From Virgibacillus litoralis (GTDB lineage: Bacteria > Bacillota > Bacilli > Bacillales > Amphibacillaceae): a stretch of DNA of 64,000 nucleotides. The notes under the pieces were generated by a model. That model worked only from the letters and a program-made list of their open reading frames with translations. It searched no databases and was not told the origin of the DNA. The position numbers were made by a program, and so were the translations under genes. Where the stretch lies: positions 248,001-312,000 of the forward strand of contig NZ_JAGGKK010000001.1 in NCBI RefSeq assembly GCF_017873675.1. Reading direction: 5' to 3'. Within the stretch, counting starts at the first letter, position 1. Every line of letters starts with the position of its first letter. Shown here one piece after another: positions 1 to 8,169 of the stretch.

Positions 1-976
1 CCTGGTGGAGAATAGTTTCATTAACGAGCTCAATTACTTCATCCATCAATTGTTCATCGGCCCAATTTTGCAGATTATCCTGATTGCTTTTAAATAATAG
101 CTGAAGTAATTGTGGTCCTAAATCCTTTGTGTATTTACTTATTTCACTCTGTATTTTCGTTTCTAACTGATGAAGCTCATCACAATCAGAAACATCAATA
201 GTTAAAGCATTATATTGAAGTGAGTGCAGTGGTATAAATGTCATTGCTGTATCTGTTTCCGATAATACAACATGGTAACATCCCTTATCCCCAGTCTCTT
301 TGCGGTTCCGTCCTTGAATGTTCCCGGGATAAACAATAAAGGGGTTCTCTTTTAATACTTCTCGCTGATGAATATGGCCAAGCGCCCAGTAATCAAAGTT
401 CTTTTCAGTTAGATCCGATAAATAAAATGGAGCATATAAGTCGTGGTCTGTATTACTGTGTAAACTTCCATGAAGCATCCCAATGTGAAATGGAATTTTT
501 CCTGGAAGTCGTTGATATTCTTGTGCCTTTTTTGATAACACGGACCGATTTTCATAACTGAATCCATAAATAGCCGCACAGATTTCATTATTTTTTTCAA
601 ATGTAAAATGAGACACTTTTTCATTTGGGAAAATAAATACATTATCCGGATATGTAACAGGATGGATGTTCCCATTAATAAAATCATGATTCCCATAGGA
701 TAAATAAACATTGATGTCATGGTGCTGCAATTGTTCAAATGCCCTTCGTAAATGGACCTGTGCTTTTAGGCTCTGTTTTTCATTATCAAATAAGTCACCA
801 ACAATCAGCACAAAATCAACTTTATTATCAATTGCAGCTTGAACTAATCGATCTAAGGCATTAAATGTGCTATTTCTTACTTTCTTAAATATATGTTCGG
901 GAATATGTGCAAGCCCCTTGAACGGGCTATCCAGGTGCAAGTCTGCCGCATGAATAAATGAAATTTGTTCTGTGAT
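1..976 (-). CDS. yhaO: YhaO-like DNA repair exonuclease (metallophosphoesterase), 3' part cut by window edge
   Basis: Only the first ~325 residues are in the window. The protein is a calcineurin-like phosphoesterase of the SbcD/Mre11 type: HAADLHLDSPF at residues 9-19, GDLFDNE at 60-66, YGNHD at 94-98, then GMLHGS and LGHIH, which together form the two-metal centre. In B. subtilis yhaO follows yhaP and precedes yhaN, an SMC-like ATPase partner; yhaN would lie beyond the left edge. The start is odd: no ATG, GTG or TTG sits at a good distance from the ribosome site AGAGGG, but an in-frame ATC lies 7 nt after it and gives the N-terminus (M)TEQISFIHAAD expected for the family. A TTG 51 nt further upstream is the alternative, without a ribosome site. 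Identity is secure; the start is inferred. Confidence 0.85.
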   Translation of the reverse strand, partial: MTEQISFIHAADLHLDSPFKGLAHIPEHIFKKVRNSTFNALDRLVQAAIDNKVDFVLIVGDLFDNEKQSLKAQVHLRRAFEQLQHHDINVYLSYGNHDFINGNIHPVTYPDNVFIFPNEKVSHFTFEKNNEICAAIYGFSYENRSVLSKKAQEYQRLPGKIPFHIGMLHGSLHSNTDHDLYAPFYLSDLTEKNFDYWALGHIHQREVLKENPFIVYPGNIQGRNRKETGDKGCYHVVLSETDTAMTFIPLHSLQYNALTIDVSDCDELHQLETKIQSEISKYTKDLGPQLLQLLFKSNQDNLQNWADEQLMDEVIELVNETILHQ

Positions 977-1029
977 ATGACCACCCTCTTTTAAATAGAA
1001 TTTATATTTCCATTTTACCAAAAATTACG

Positions 1030-1047
1030 TACGAATGCACGTTCGTA
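1030..1047. promoter_or_regulatory. Palindrome resembling a TetR-family operator
   Basis: TACGAA-N6-TTCGTA lies between the yhaP terminator and the yhaO start, so it sits where a yhaO promoter would be. The form (ACGAAC...GTTCGT-like half sites) is common for TetR-family operators. No regulator gene is next to it; function is inferred. Confidence 0.35.
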
Positions 1048-1056
1048 TAATGCCAT

Positions 1057-1084
1057 TAAAAAAGGCCACGTGAAAGTGACCTTT
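1057..1084 (-). terminator. Rho-independent terminator after yhaP
   Basis: On the minus strand a stem AAAGGTCAC/GTGGCCTTT with a 6-nt loop is followed by a T run. It lies just after the yhaP stop and separates the yhaQP unit from yhaO. Confidence 0.75.
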
Positions 1085-1089
1085 CTATA

Positions 1090-2337
1090 CTATTCTTTTT
1101 TGGATAAGGCTATTGCCTTTTTCACATCTTTCAGTGAGCTTGAACGGCCATACATTAAGACTCCACCTTTATAAACTCGTGCGCCAATTGCAGCAAAAAG
1201 TAAAATAGTTGCTACTAGAATCCCAATTGATAATGCAACTTCCCAAAATGGAATTTCAAGCATCCCAACACGCAGGAACATAAGCATCGGTGCGAAAAAT
1301 GGAATATAGGAAGTTACCGTCACAAATGATGAATCCGGCGCTTCGAGTCCAAACATAGCAATAAAAAATGCAATCATAACCAGGAATATCATTGGCATTA
1401 TCATTTGCTGGACATCCTCTGTTCTGCTTACAAGCGAACCTAGCATGGCAGCTAATGTTGCGTACAGTAAGTATCCAAGCAGGAAGAATACAATTGCATA
1501 TACATACACGGAAGCAGATGTATTCTGAATACCAAAGTAATCAAAAACGCCTCCAGTTAGCTCATTTTGTTTGGACATAATAAGGGAATAGCCTACACCG
1601 ATAATGATTCCAACCTGCGTGAGACCCAATAAAGCAATACCGATAATCTTCGCAAACATATGGGTAACTGGTGATGCGCTTGAAATTAAAATTTCCATAA
1701 CCCGTGAGGACTTTTCAGTAGCGACATCATTGGCAATCATTGTTCCATAGGTGATTACAGATATATACAACAGGAAAAGCATGACATAAACAATACCCCT
1801 TGCCTGATTCAATTCTTCTGCGGTTTTTGCAGTATCATCTAAAGCAACCTTATTGAAGGTTACTGGTGAATATATTTCGGTGATTGTTTCCTGGTCAACA
1901 CCAGCTTGTTGTGTCGCAGCTGCAACCTTTAATTGCTGCAGTTGCTGCTGAATAACTGACTGTTCCCCTGCTTCAGCAATATTATTGGCAAAATATGTTG
2001 CTTCTGGCAATCCTTCAGCGTCTATCGACAGTGAAATCAACGCGGCATATTCTTCATCCTGTACAGCGTTTTTGCCTTCTTCCTCTGCCCCATCATACGC
2101 AATCAGGTCCATCTCATCTGTTGCCCCTTCGACACTTTCTTCTAAAGGTGTAAATAACTCTCCCGCTTCATCGATCACAGCAATTTTATCTGTCTCTCCA
2201 GAAAATGTTTCCATGATCGTCTGGATGTTTGAGATGGCAAAGATAAATACTAACGAAACAATGGTACTGATTAAAAATGATTTTGTTTTAAATTTCGTCA
2301 TATACGTATGGGATAAAATAATCCAAAATTTATTCAT
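1090..2337 (-). CDS. yhaP: YhaP-like ABC transporter permease
   Basis: Membrane subunit of a NatAB/YhaQP-type ABC exporter (ABC2 permease family), about 415 residues. One hydrophobic segment near residues 20-40 is followed by a long soluble extracytoplasmic part (to about 175) and then about five membrane segments in the C-terminal half, the usual layout of NatB-like permeases. The ATG at 2337 is preceded by AAGGTAGGTG; its first codons overlap the end of the ATPase gene yhaQ, which fits translational coupling. The substrate is unknown; homologues export Na+ or other cations or have signalling roles. Gene order yhaQ-yhaP-yhaO matches B. subtilis. Confidence 0.85.
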   Translation of the reverse strand: MNKFWIILSHTYMTKFKTKSFLISTIVSLVFIFAISNIQTIMETFSGETDKIAVIDEAGELFTPLEESVEGATDEMDLIAYDGAEEEGKNAVQDEEYAALISLSIDAEGLPEATYFANNIAEAGEQSVIQQQLQQLKVAAATQQAGVDQETITEIYSPVTFNKVALDDTAKTAEELNQARGIVYVMLFLLYISVITYGTMIANDVATEKSSRVMEILISSASPVTHMFAKIIGIALLGLTQVGIIIGVGYSLIMSKQNELTGGVFDYFGIQNTSASVYVYAIVFFLLGYLLYATLAAMLGSLVSRTEDVQQMIMPMIFLVMIAFFIAMFGLEAPDSSFVTVTSYIPFFAPMLMFLRVGMLEIPFWEVALSIGILVATILLFAAIGARVYKGGVLMYGRSSSLKDVKKAIALSKKE

Positions 2338-3229
2338 AGGAAGCACCTACCTTCTCAATGAATATATCACTTAAAGTTGGCTCTTCAAGTTCAAATTTTC
2401 GCACGAATCCTTTCCCATGGAGTGCTTCAAACAGCTTTTGTGCGACTGTCTCACTTTCAATCTGAAGCTCACAGCCTTCTGTCACAGGTTTATAGTGCAT
2501 AACACCGGCATAATCCTTCAAAAAATCTACTAGGAAATCTGCATGGACAATTAAATTCTTTTTCCCAAACGACTTCTTAATTTCCCTTAGTGACCCTTGA
2601 ACAACTGGTTTTCCTTTATGTAAGATACATAAATGTTCACAAAGTTCCTCAACATGATCCATCTGATGTGATGAAAACACTATGGAAGTTCCTTGTTCCT
2701 TAAGGTTTACAACAGCTTCTTTTAACATTTCAACATTGATTGGGTCCAACCCAGAAAATGGCTCATCAAGAATAAGCAGCTTTGGTTTATGGATAACAGC
2801 AGAGATAAACTGGATTTTTTGCTGATTACCTTTTGACAGTTCTTCCACTTTTTTATCTATATATTCTGGTACTTTAAATCGACTAAGCCAGCCTTCAAGC
2901 TCTGTAACTACCTCGCTTTTACTCATACCACGAAGTTTTCCAAGATAAATTAATTGGTCACGAACCTTCAGCTTAGGATATAGCCCTCGTTCTTCAGGTA
3001 AATAACCAATTAAATGACTTTTATCATAGCCGATGGATTCGCCATTCCATGAAATATCGCCTTCCGTAATATCCAATAACCCAAGAATCATTCGAAAAGT
3101 TGTTGTTTTACCCGCACCGTTTCCCCCTAAAAAACCGAACATTTCTTTTTCAGGAATTTCAATGGAAAGATGATCCACTGCAGTAGTACTTCCAAATCGT
3201 TTCGTCACATTTTTAATTTTTAATGTCAA
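2330..3229 (-). CDS. yhaQ: YhaQ-like ABC transporter ATP-binding protein
   Basis: Cytoplasmic ATPase of the YhaQP exporter, 299 residues. Walker A GGNGAGKT at 35-42, signature LSKGNQQK, Walker B LLILDEPFSGLDP and the switch histidine in FSSHQMDH are all present, so it should be active. The C-terminal ~80 residues form the extra domain typical of NatA/DrrA-like ATPases. The start appears to be TTG at 3229, giving MTLKIKNVTKRFG, with GGAG upstream; no ATG is suitable. It overlaps yhaP by 8 nt. Confidence 0.88.
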   Translation of the reverse strand: MTLKIKNVTKRFGSTTAVDHLSIEIPEKEMFGFLGGNGAGKTTTFRMILGLLDITEGDISWNGESIGYDKSHLIGYLPEERGLYPKLKVRDQLIYLGKLRGMSKSEVVTELEGWLSRFKVPEYIDKKVEELSKGNQQKIQFISAVIHKPKLLILDEPFSGLDPINVEMLKEAVVNLKEQGTSIVFSSHQMDHVEELCEHLCILHKGKPVVQGSLREIKKSFGKKNLIVHADFLVDFLKDYAGVMHYKPVTEGCELQIESETVAQKLFEALHGKGFVRKFELEEPTLSDIFIEKVGASYE

Positions 3230-3311
3230 ATTTCTTCTCTCCTTCCCCGTTTTATGGTACGTTTACATTATCTAATAGTTTCATAATTTTTAATTTTAGG
3301 AGGAACCTAAA

Positions 3312-3497
3312 ATGCGAACTTACGTATTAACAGTCTTTGACAAATCCGGGGAAAAGTTGCTCGATGAGTCCTTTGAGGCTACCAGTAATGATGAGGCCAA
3401 AAAAATTGGACAAGCAAAATTAGATGAAGAAGGATACAGTGAACATACACATCGTTGTGTATCTCCTGATGCAAAGTTAATCCTATTTCACAGGTGA
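3312..3497 (+). CDS. yhzD: YhzD-like small protein
   Basis: A 61-residue cytoplasmic protein, N-terminus MRTYVLTVFDKSGEKLLDES, ending SPDAKLILFHR. It matches my memory of the YhzD family of Bacillus, which has about this length and lies in the same neighbourhood of B. subtilis. A strong ribosome site TAGGAGGA precedes the ATG. Divergent from yhaQ, so the two share a short promoter region. Function unknown. Confidence 0.7.
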   Translation: MRTYVLTVFDKSGEKLLDESFEATSNDEAKKIGQAKLDEEGYSEHTHRCVSPDAKLILFHR

Positions 3498-3537
3498 ACC
3501 AATGTGTTCATAACTACATTCGAATCCTAGCTTAAAC

Positions 3538-3577
3538 AGGTGGCATTAAAAAAATAATTATTTTTAATGCCACCTTT
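3538..3577. terminator. Bidirectional terminator between yhzD and yhaR
   Basis: Stem AGGTGGCATTAAAAA / TTTTTAATGCCACCT, with T runs on both strands. It serves two convergent genes. Confidence 0.85.
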
Positions 3578-3612
3578 TTACATTCAGAAACGATTGTAAT
3601 AATAAGAATAGG

Positions 3613-4383
3613 TTATTGTCCTTTAAATGAGGGCTTTCGCTTATCTAAAAATGCACTTACACCCTCCTGGTGGTCTTCCGTATTTCGAAGTTCCCATTGT
3701 GACTTTCGTTCAGCTTCCATATAGGAAGTTAATTCTCTCTCATTTCTTTGATGATACATCATTTTCGTTTTCAGCATTGCCATAATTGGTGCAGTTAACA
3801 TCTGATTGGCCATCTCGGTTGCGTGATCGATCGTTTGCTTATCCGTAAGCACATCTACTAGACCCATTGCCTTTGCATCGGCCCCTGTTAATTGCTGCTT
3901 ACCCCAGATAAATTGTTTTGCCTTATGTGTACCGATACGTTCGCGCAACAGGAAGTGTCCACCCCCATCTGGAGCTAACCCGATTCCTATAAATAGCATA
4001 CCAAGTTTGGATTCATTTTGAGCAACAACATAATCTGCCGTTAGCGCAAGACTTAACCCTAAGCCAACAGCTGACCCTTGAACAGCCGATATAACAATCT
4101 TGGGCATCATGTACAGCTTTAAGGCAATTGCTTCGATGATTTTCATTATGTGGTCATAATAGTTCTTATCATTAAATTCCGTCATCATTCCAATGTCTCC
4201 GCCTGCACAAAATGCTTTTCCTTTTCCACTAAGAATAACAATTTTATCATCATTTTTTTCAACTTGCTCCAGCACATCATGTAATTCCATAAGCATATCT
4301 TTATCCAGTGCATTGTAGCGGTCAGCCCGATTTAAAGTAATATAAGTTATATTATTCTTGCTTTCAAATAAAACAGTACTCAT
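3613..4383 (-). CDS. yhaR: Enoyl-CoA hydratase/isomerase family protein (YhaR-like)
   Basis: Crotonase-fold protein of 256 residues. It has the oxyanion-hole segments GKGKAFCAGGDI (about 51-62) and QGSAVGLGLSLALTADY (about 101-117), and the SKLGMLFIGIGLAPDGG region (about 124-140). Members hydrate or isomerise acyl-CoA thioesters; the exact substrate cannot be read from sequence. The ATG at 4383 follows AAGGGGAT. It is near yhaQP as in B. subtilis, where yhaR lies in the same cluster. Role in fatty-acid or phenylacetate-like breakdown is inference. Confidence 0.82.
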   Translation of the reverse strand: MSTVLFESKNNITYITLNRADRYNALDKDMLMELHDVLEQVEKNDDKIVILSGKGKAFCAGGDIGMMTEFNDKNYYDHIMKIIEAIALKLYMMPKIVISAVQGSAVGLGLSLALTADYVVAQNESKLGMLFIGIGLAPDGGGHFLLRERIGTHKAKQFIWGKQQLTGADAKAMGLVDVLTDKQTIDHATEMANQMLTAPIMAMLKTKMMYHQRNERELTSYMEAERKSQWELRNTEDHQEGVSAFLDKRKPSFKGQ

Positions 4384-4534
4384 CGCGGTATCCCCTTTTT
4401 TTAAGAAATTTCTATCATAATATATAATTCGCCATCTATAGACAAAATCCTCTATAAAAGATTGAAGTTTTGGTACACCAGATAAAAACTGTATGGGTTA
4501 AAGAGCAACAAAATTCCCTAAAAAGGCTTAAAAG

Positions 4535-4870
4535 AACAAAAGCGCAAGCGCCTGTTCAGCGCCGTATGGACTGCGCTCAGCGCTGCGGGTGGGTCGACGT
4601 TGCTGCGCAAAGCGGCGGTCTTAGTCGATCTTCCTTTTCCCTGAGATAAAGGATACACGAAGAGCGTAAGCTGCCCCACAGGACGTGGGGTAGGTCGACG
4701 TTGCCACAGGATGTGGTGGTTTTAGTCGAACATCCTTTATTTCTTATCGTAGACACGGGGAGGGAAGTCCACTAGGCGCTAGGCGCTGGCCGGTGAGAAC
4801 GCCACGTCCTGTGGCGTCACCGGCACTAGTACGTCCTGTACGTCGGAGCTAGACGTCGCTGATTCAGAAG
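4535..4870. repeat. GC-rich modular intergenic repeat (copy 1 plus variants)
   Basis: This gene-free stretch (4384-4955) is far richer in GC than its surroundings. Bases 4535-4646 begin acaaaagcgcaagcgcctg and end ttccttttccctgagat, and are nearly the same as 28292-28405. A second, diverged module follows (about 4646-4735; GGTCGACGTTGC...TTTTAGTCGAACATCC), then a third GC-rich palindromic block to about 4870 with repeated ACGTCCTGT words. Internal GTCGAC...AGTCGA segments can fold. No coding potential is seen. Such GCGCAAGCGCC-headed repeats are common in Bacillaceae intergenic DNA. Confidence 0.8.
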
Positions 4871-4914
4871 TCCAGTTATCTACAGCACTTAAATTTTATA
4901 ATTTCCTAAACCAT

Positions 4915-4949
4915 AAAAAAAGTCCGCAACATTTAGGATGCGGACTTTT
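4915..4949 (-). terminator. Terminator after yheA
   Basis: Stem AGTCCGCA/TGCGGACT followed by T6 on the minus strand, just downstream of the yheA stop. Confidence 0.85.
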
Positions 4950-4955
4950 ACTTAA

Positions 4956-5318
4956 TTATTCGTTTGATTCCTCTTCAGAAGTACCATAAAGTTCTTCTAA
5001 TGGCTTCGTAATAATCTGGCTCACTTCGTTGATCACAAGATTTAAGCGCTGTTCCTGTTCCATCAATTTTGAAATGTCCTCATGCTGTTGAACTGTTTCT
5101 ACAACTTTACGTGCTTGTTCAACTTCCTCTTCTGAGATTTCCTGACCTTGCATTTGTTTTTCTTGTAATTCCATTTGAGTATTTCTGAAATTATCAAACA
5201 TTTGCTTTGCAGATTCGTCACTCATTACTGCATCATATGCTTCTTTTAAACTTTTGAATTCATCACTTTCACGAATTGATTTTTCTAGGTCATACGCACT
5301 ATCATAAATATTAGGCAC
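4956..5318 (-). CDS. yheA: YheA/YmcA-family protein (UPF0342)
   Basis: A 120-residue, highly charged, almost wholly helical protein. It matches the YheA branch of the YlbF/YmcA superfamily (starts MPNIYDSAYDLEKSIRES; core EAYDAVMSDESAKQMFDNFR). YlbF and YmcA act in the Y-complex that affects RNase Y and development; YheA itself has no firm role. The start is GTG at 5318, preceded by the strong site GAAGGAGG. Its own terminator follows. Confidence 0.85.
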   Translation of the reverse strand: MPNIYDSAYDLEKSIRESDEFKSLKEAYDAVMSDESAKQMFDNFRNTQMELQEKQMQGQEISEEEVEQARKVVETVQQHEDISKLMEQEQRLNLVINEVSQIITKPLEELYGTSEEESNE

Positions 5319-5435
5319 GTTATATATCCTCCTTCATTTTCTAACTAAAATAACTATAACAAACGTTTAGGTGCATGTATACCATTTCGAAATATAGCTA
5401 AAAATGCAAAATTGGTTTTTCCATTCCGCTTATAC

Positions 5436-5444
5436 TGCTATAAT
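5436..5444 (+). promoter_or_regulatory. Extended -10 promoter for the CdaR-like regulator gene
   Basis: TGCTATAAT is a perfect extended -10 element, 32 nt before the chosen ATG at 5476. No good -35 lies at 17 nt, as is usual for extended -10 promoters. It argues that the in-frame ATG at 5404 is not the start. Confidence 0.5.
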
Positions 5445-5475
5445 GGAAGAAAGCCCTATAGAAAGAGGCATTTTA

Positions 5476-6348
5476 ATGATAAAACAACTTCGCAAAATTT
5501 TTTCGACATTAGTATTATATAATGAAATATCCGATAAATCTAGAGATAAATATAAATGGTATATGACAGACGGTGGACAGGTTATCGGCATTGATAGAAA
5601 AGAGCTTACTGAAAAAGATTCAACTCTTTTGCATATGTTCTTACATCCTTATAATTTTTCCATTCCTGAAATGACAGCAGAAGAAAAACAATGGAAAACA
5701 TCTATAAGTACCGAAATCTCAGATAACACTAATTCATTAACATATCGTTTTATCTATTTTTCATATCAGCCATTCCAAATTGAACCTGAATCTTTTAAAG
5801 AGGCAATAAATGAGTTTTATGCAAGACAAGTTCCAATACTTTTTGAAAACGATCATGAAGGAATTATTGTAGAAACAAATCCAAATGAAGACATATCGTA
5901 TGAGCAAATAATCGATGTACTAATGAGTGACTTGTACGTAAAAATTAAATTCGTAGTTGGACCTTATCTTTATACATTATCCAAAGCTAAAAGAACTCAT
6001 CAGATATTAATTGACGGGGCTAATAAAATTTTCTCTTATTCCGATAAGAGCGTATCCACATACATTGATGCTGTTCCATTTATACTTATTGATCAAATAG
6101 AAAGTGATACCCGCACTGATATAATTGATTCTGTATTGGGTGAAGCGATACATGACCAGGACCTGTTAAAAACAGTTGAAACGTTTATTGCTTGTAACTT
6201 AAATGTGTCAGTTACCGCAAAAGAATTGTACATGCACCGAAATAGTTTACAATACCGGCTTGATAAATTTACCGAAAAAACAGGTATCGATATTAGGCAA
6301 TTTCACCAGGCAATGACTGTACTACTAGCAATATATATAAATAAATAA
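5476..6348 (+). CDS. PucR/CdaR-type transcriptional regulator with C-terminal HTH
   Basis: About 290 residues. The C-terminal ~50 residues (NVSVTAKELYMHRNSLQYRL) form the HTH_30 helix-turn-helix found at the end of CdaR/PucR regulators. The N-terminal ~230 residues show no recognisable ligand domain. I chose ATG 5476 because AGAGG stands 8 nt before it and an extended -10 lies just upstream; an in-frame ATG at 5404 has no ribosome site and lies before that promoter. It is followed by msmX on the same strand after a strong terminator, so the pair need not be co-transcribed. Effector unknown; a carbohydrate link is suggested only by the neighbour. Confidence 0.8.
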   Translation: MIKQLRKIFSTLVLYNEISDKSRDKYKWYMTDGGQVIGIDRKELTEKDSTLLHMFLHPYNFSIPEMTAEEKQWKTSISTEISDNTNSLTYRFIYFSYQPFQIEPESFKEAINEFYARQVPILFENDHEGIIVETNPNEDISYEQIIDVLMSDLYVKIKFVVGPYLYTLSKAKRTHQILIDGANKIFSYSDKSVSTYIDAVPFILIDQIESDTRTDIIDSVLGEAIHDQDLLKTVETFIACNLNVSVTAKELYMHRNSLQYRLDKFTEKTGIDIRQFHQAMTVLLAIYINK

Positions 6349-6468
6349 ACTCTTTTCAAATATAGCTCTCTTGCGCCACAGACTAAGGGTATCTGATTCG
6401 TGACAACTGGTGCGGCGCTCTATCCATGCGGCGGTAATGAACATGCATCAGTGTTGCAGTTGTATCTT

Positions 6469-6510
6469 AAAAAAGTGCACAAAAGAATTCAAATTCTTTG
6501 TGCACTTTTT
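6469..6510. terminator. Strong terminator between regulator gene and msmX
   Basis: Stem AAAAGTGCACAAAGAATT-like / AATTCTTTGTGCACTTTT, nearly perfect over about 18 bp, followed by T5 on the plus strand. Confidence 0.85.
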
Positions 6511-6550
6511 CCATTTACGGGTAGACCAAGTATTAGCTACAATTATATTA

Positions 6551-6564
6551 TAAAAACGTTTACA
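6551..6564 (+). promoter_or_regulatory. Possible CcpA cre site upstream of msmX
   Basis: TAAAAACGTTTACA matches the cre consensus TGWAANCGNTNWCA at all fixed positions but the second base. It ends 17 nt before the msmX ATG, where CcpA would block transcription. This is a motif match only. Confidence 0.4.
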
Positions 6565-6581
6565 TAATTGGAGGAGTAATA

Positions 6582-7679
6582 ATGGCTGAATTACGTCTAG
6601 AACACATTAAGAAGTCATATGACAAAAAGGCTATCGCTGTTGATGACTTTGACTTAGAAATTAAAGATAAAGAATTTATTGTATTCGTCGGACCTTCTGG
6701 TTGCGGAAAATCAACAACACTAAGAATGATCGCTGGCCTAGAAGAGATTACTGATGGGGAACTTTATATTAATGACAAGAAAATGAACGATGTAGCACCA
6801 AAAGACCGTGATATAGCAATGGTATTCCAAAACTACGCATTATACCCGCATATGAATGTATATGACAATATGGCTTTCGGATTAAAACTGCGTAAGTTTA
6901 AAAAAGATGAAATAGAACAACGTGTCAATAATGCTGCCAATATTTTAGGTTTGGAAGCATACCTAGATCGTAAACCAAAAGCATTGTCTGGTGGACAGCG
7001 ACAGCGTGTTGCATTAGGACGTGCAATTGTGCGGGATGCAAAAGTATTTTTAATGGATGAACCCTTATCAAACCTTGATGCAAAATTACGTGTCCAAATG
7101 CGTGCAGAAATTCAAAAACTGCATCAGCGTCTTCAAACAACAACTATTTATGTAACGCACGACCAAACAGAAGCAATGACGATGGCTACACGCCTGGTTG
7201 TTATGAAAGACGGGTATATCCAACAAGTTGGAGCACCAAAGGATGTCTATGACAAACCAGAAAATATCTTTGTTGGAGGATTTATCGGATCTCCTTCCAT
7301 GAACTTCTTAAGCGGAAAATTGGAAGATGGCTTTTTCGTAATGGAAGATACAAAAGTAAAAGTCCCTGAAGGCAAAATGAAAGTTTTACGTGAACAAGGT
7401 TATTTGGATAAAGACGTTACACTCGGTATTCGTCCTGAAGATATTCATGATGAGCCACTATTCATCGATTCGACCCCAGATACAAAAATAAAAGCGTCAA
7501 TCGAAGTAGCTGAATTAATGGGTGCAGAGTCTTACCTATATTCAAAAGTAAATGATCAGGACTTTGTTGCACGTGTTGACTCTCGATCGGACATCAACGG
7601 CGGTGAAGAAGTTGATTTAGCATTTGATATGAATAAAGTACATTTCTTTGATACTGAAACAGAACAACGAATTCGTTAG
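6582..7679 (+). CDS. msmX: MsmX/UgpC-type multi-sugar ABC transporter ATPase
   Basis: Cytoplasmic ATPase of 365 residues that energises several carbohydrate importers of the CUT1 class. Seen: Walker [10 protein letters not shown] near 37-45, Q-loop [12 protein letters not shown], signature [15 protein letters not shown], Walker [18 protein letters not shown]-loop [11 protein letters not shown] and a C-terminal MalK-like TOBE domain (about 240-365). It stands alone without permease genes, as is usual for the shared ATPase MsmX of Bacillus. Ribosome site TTGGAGGAG precedes the ATG. A possible cre site lies between promoter and gene. Confidence 0.92.
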   Translation: MAELRLEHIKKSYDKKAIAVDDFDLEIKDKEFIVFVGPSGCGKSTTLRMIAGLEEITDGELYINDKKMNDVAPKDRDIAMVFQNYALYPHMNVYDNMAFGLKLRKFKKDEIEQRVNNAANILGLEAYLDRKPKALSGGQRQRVALGRAIVRDAKVFLMDEPLSNLDAKLRVQMRAEIQKLHQRLQTTTIYVTHDQTEAMTMATRLVVMKDGYIQQVGAPKDVYDKPENIFVGGFIGSPSMNFLSGKLEDGFFVMEDTKVKVPEGKMKVLREQGYLDKDVTLGIRPEDIHDEPLFIDSTPDTKIKASIEVAELMGAESYLYSKVNDQDFVARVDSRSDINGGEEVDLAFDMNKVHFFDTETEQRIR

Positions 7680-7737
7680 ATCTATTTAGATGTATATTAA
7701 AATTGATATTGAAAATAATACCAACTGAGGCTAAATT

Positions 7738-7768
7738 TAAGAGGGAAGTCATAATGACTTCCCTCTTA
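7738..7768 (+). terminator. Terminator after msmX
   Basis: Perfect stem GAGGGAAGTC/GACTTCCCTC with a 4-nt loop, flanked by short T/A stretches. The T run is weak, so efficiency is uncertain. Confidence 0.6.
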
Positions 7769-7809
7769 ACTATCAGTTCTTTAAAGGGGGCATCCCTTTA
7801 AGCCATAGG

Positions 7810-8013
7810 TTATTTAGGTTGTTGTCCACTAAACTGCTGTTGTGCTGATTGAACTAAGCGTTTAGTAATTTCACCACCAACAGAGCCATTTGAACGTGAA
7901 GTAGAGTCTGGGCCTAATTGAACACCGAACTCTTGTGCAATCTCGGTCTTCATTTGATCAAGTGCCTGTTGTACGCCAGGTACTACTAAGTTGTTTGAGT
8001 TGTTATTAGCCAT
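7810..8013 (-). CDS. Alpha/beta-type small acid-soluble spore protein
   Basis: A 67-residue DNA-binding protein that coats and protects spore DNA. The family marks are present: [23 protein letters not shown] holds the GPR protease cleavage site (TEIAQEFG), and the C-terminal [15 protein letters not shown] is the second DNA-binding segment. ATG 8013 (MANNNSNN) follows AGGAGGTGAT; an upstream TTG-type extension to 8034 is unlikely. Expected to be made in the forespore under SigG; I could not define that promoter with confidence. Single gene. Confidence 0.93.
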   Translation of the reverse strand: MANNNSNNLVVPGVQQALDQMKTEIAQEFGVQLGPDSTSRSNGSVGGEITKRLVQSAQQQFSGQQPK

Positions 8014-8127
8014 GTTATCACCTCCTGTAAGCATAGTTTTAGCAAATTTATAAAACTTATCACGGAATACAGTTGGTAATTGTTGCTTAATTACCCAATT
8101 AAGTGTGTTCGGCTCTATCGCTCACAA

Positions 8128-8163
8128 TTAAAAGAGCTTATTACATAGTAATAAGCTCTTTTA
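8128..8163 (-). terminator. Terminator after fumC
   Basis: Perfect 16-bp stem TTAAAAGAGCTTATTA / TAATAAGCTCTTTTAA with a 4-nt loop, ending 6 nt before the fumC stop region on the minus strand; the T run is inside the stem. Confidence 0.8.
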
Positions 8164-8169
8164 ATATTA

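Noticed and set aside
409-738. 109-codon minus-strand frame
   Set aside because: It lies in another frame of yhaO, whose conserved phosphoesterase motifs run through the same bases.
1985-2374. 129-codon plus-strand frame
   Set aside because: Antisense to yhaP/yhaQ with Ser/Ala-rich composition typical of a shadow frame.
5404-5475. N-terminal extension of the CdaR-like regulator
   Set aside because: The ATG at 5404 has no ribosome site and lies upstream of a perfect extended -10 element.
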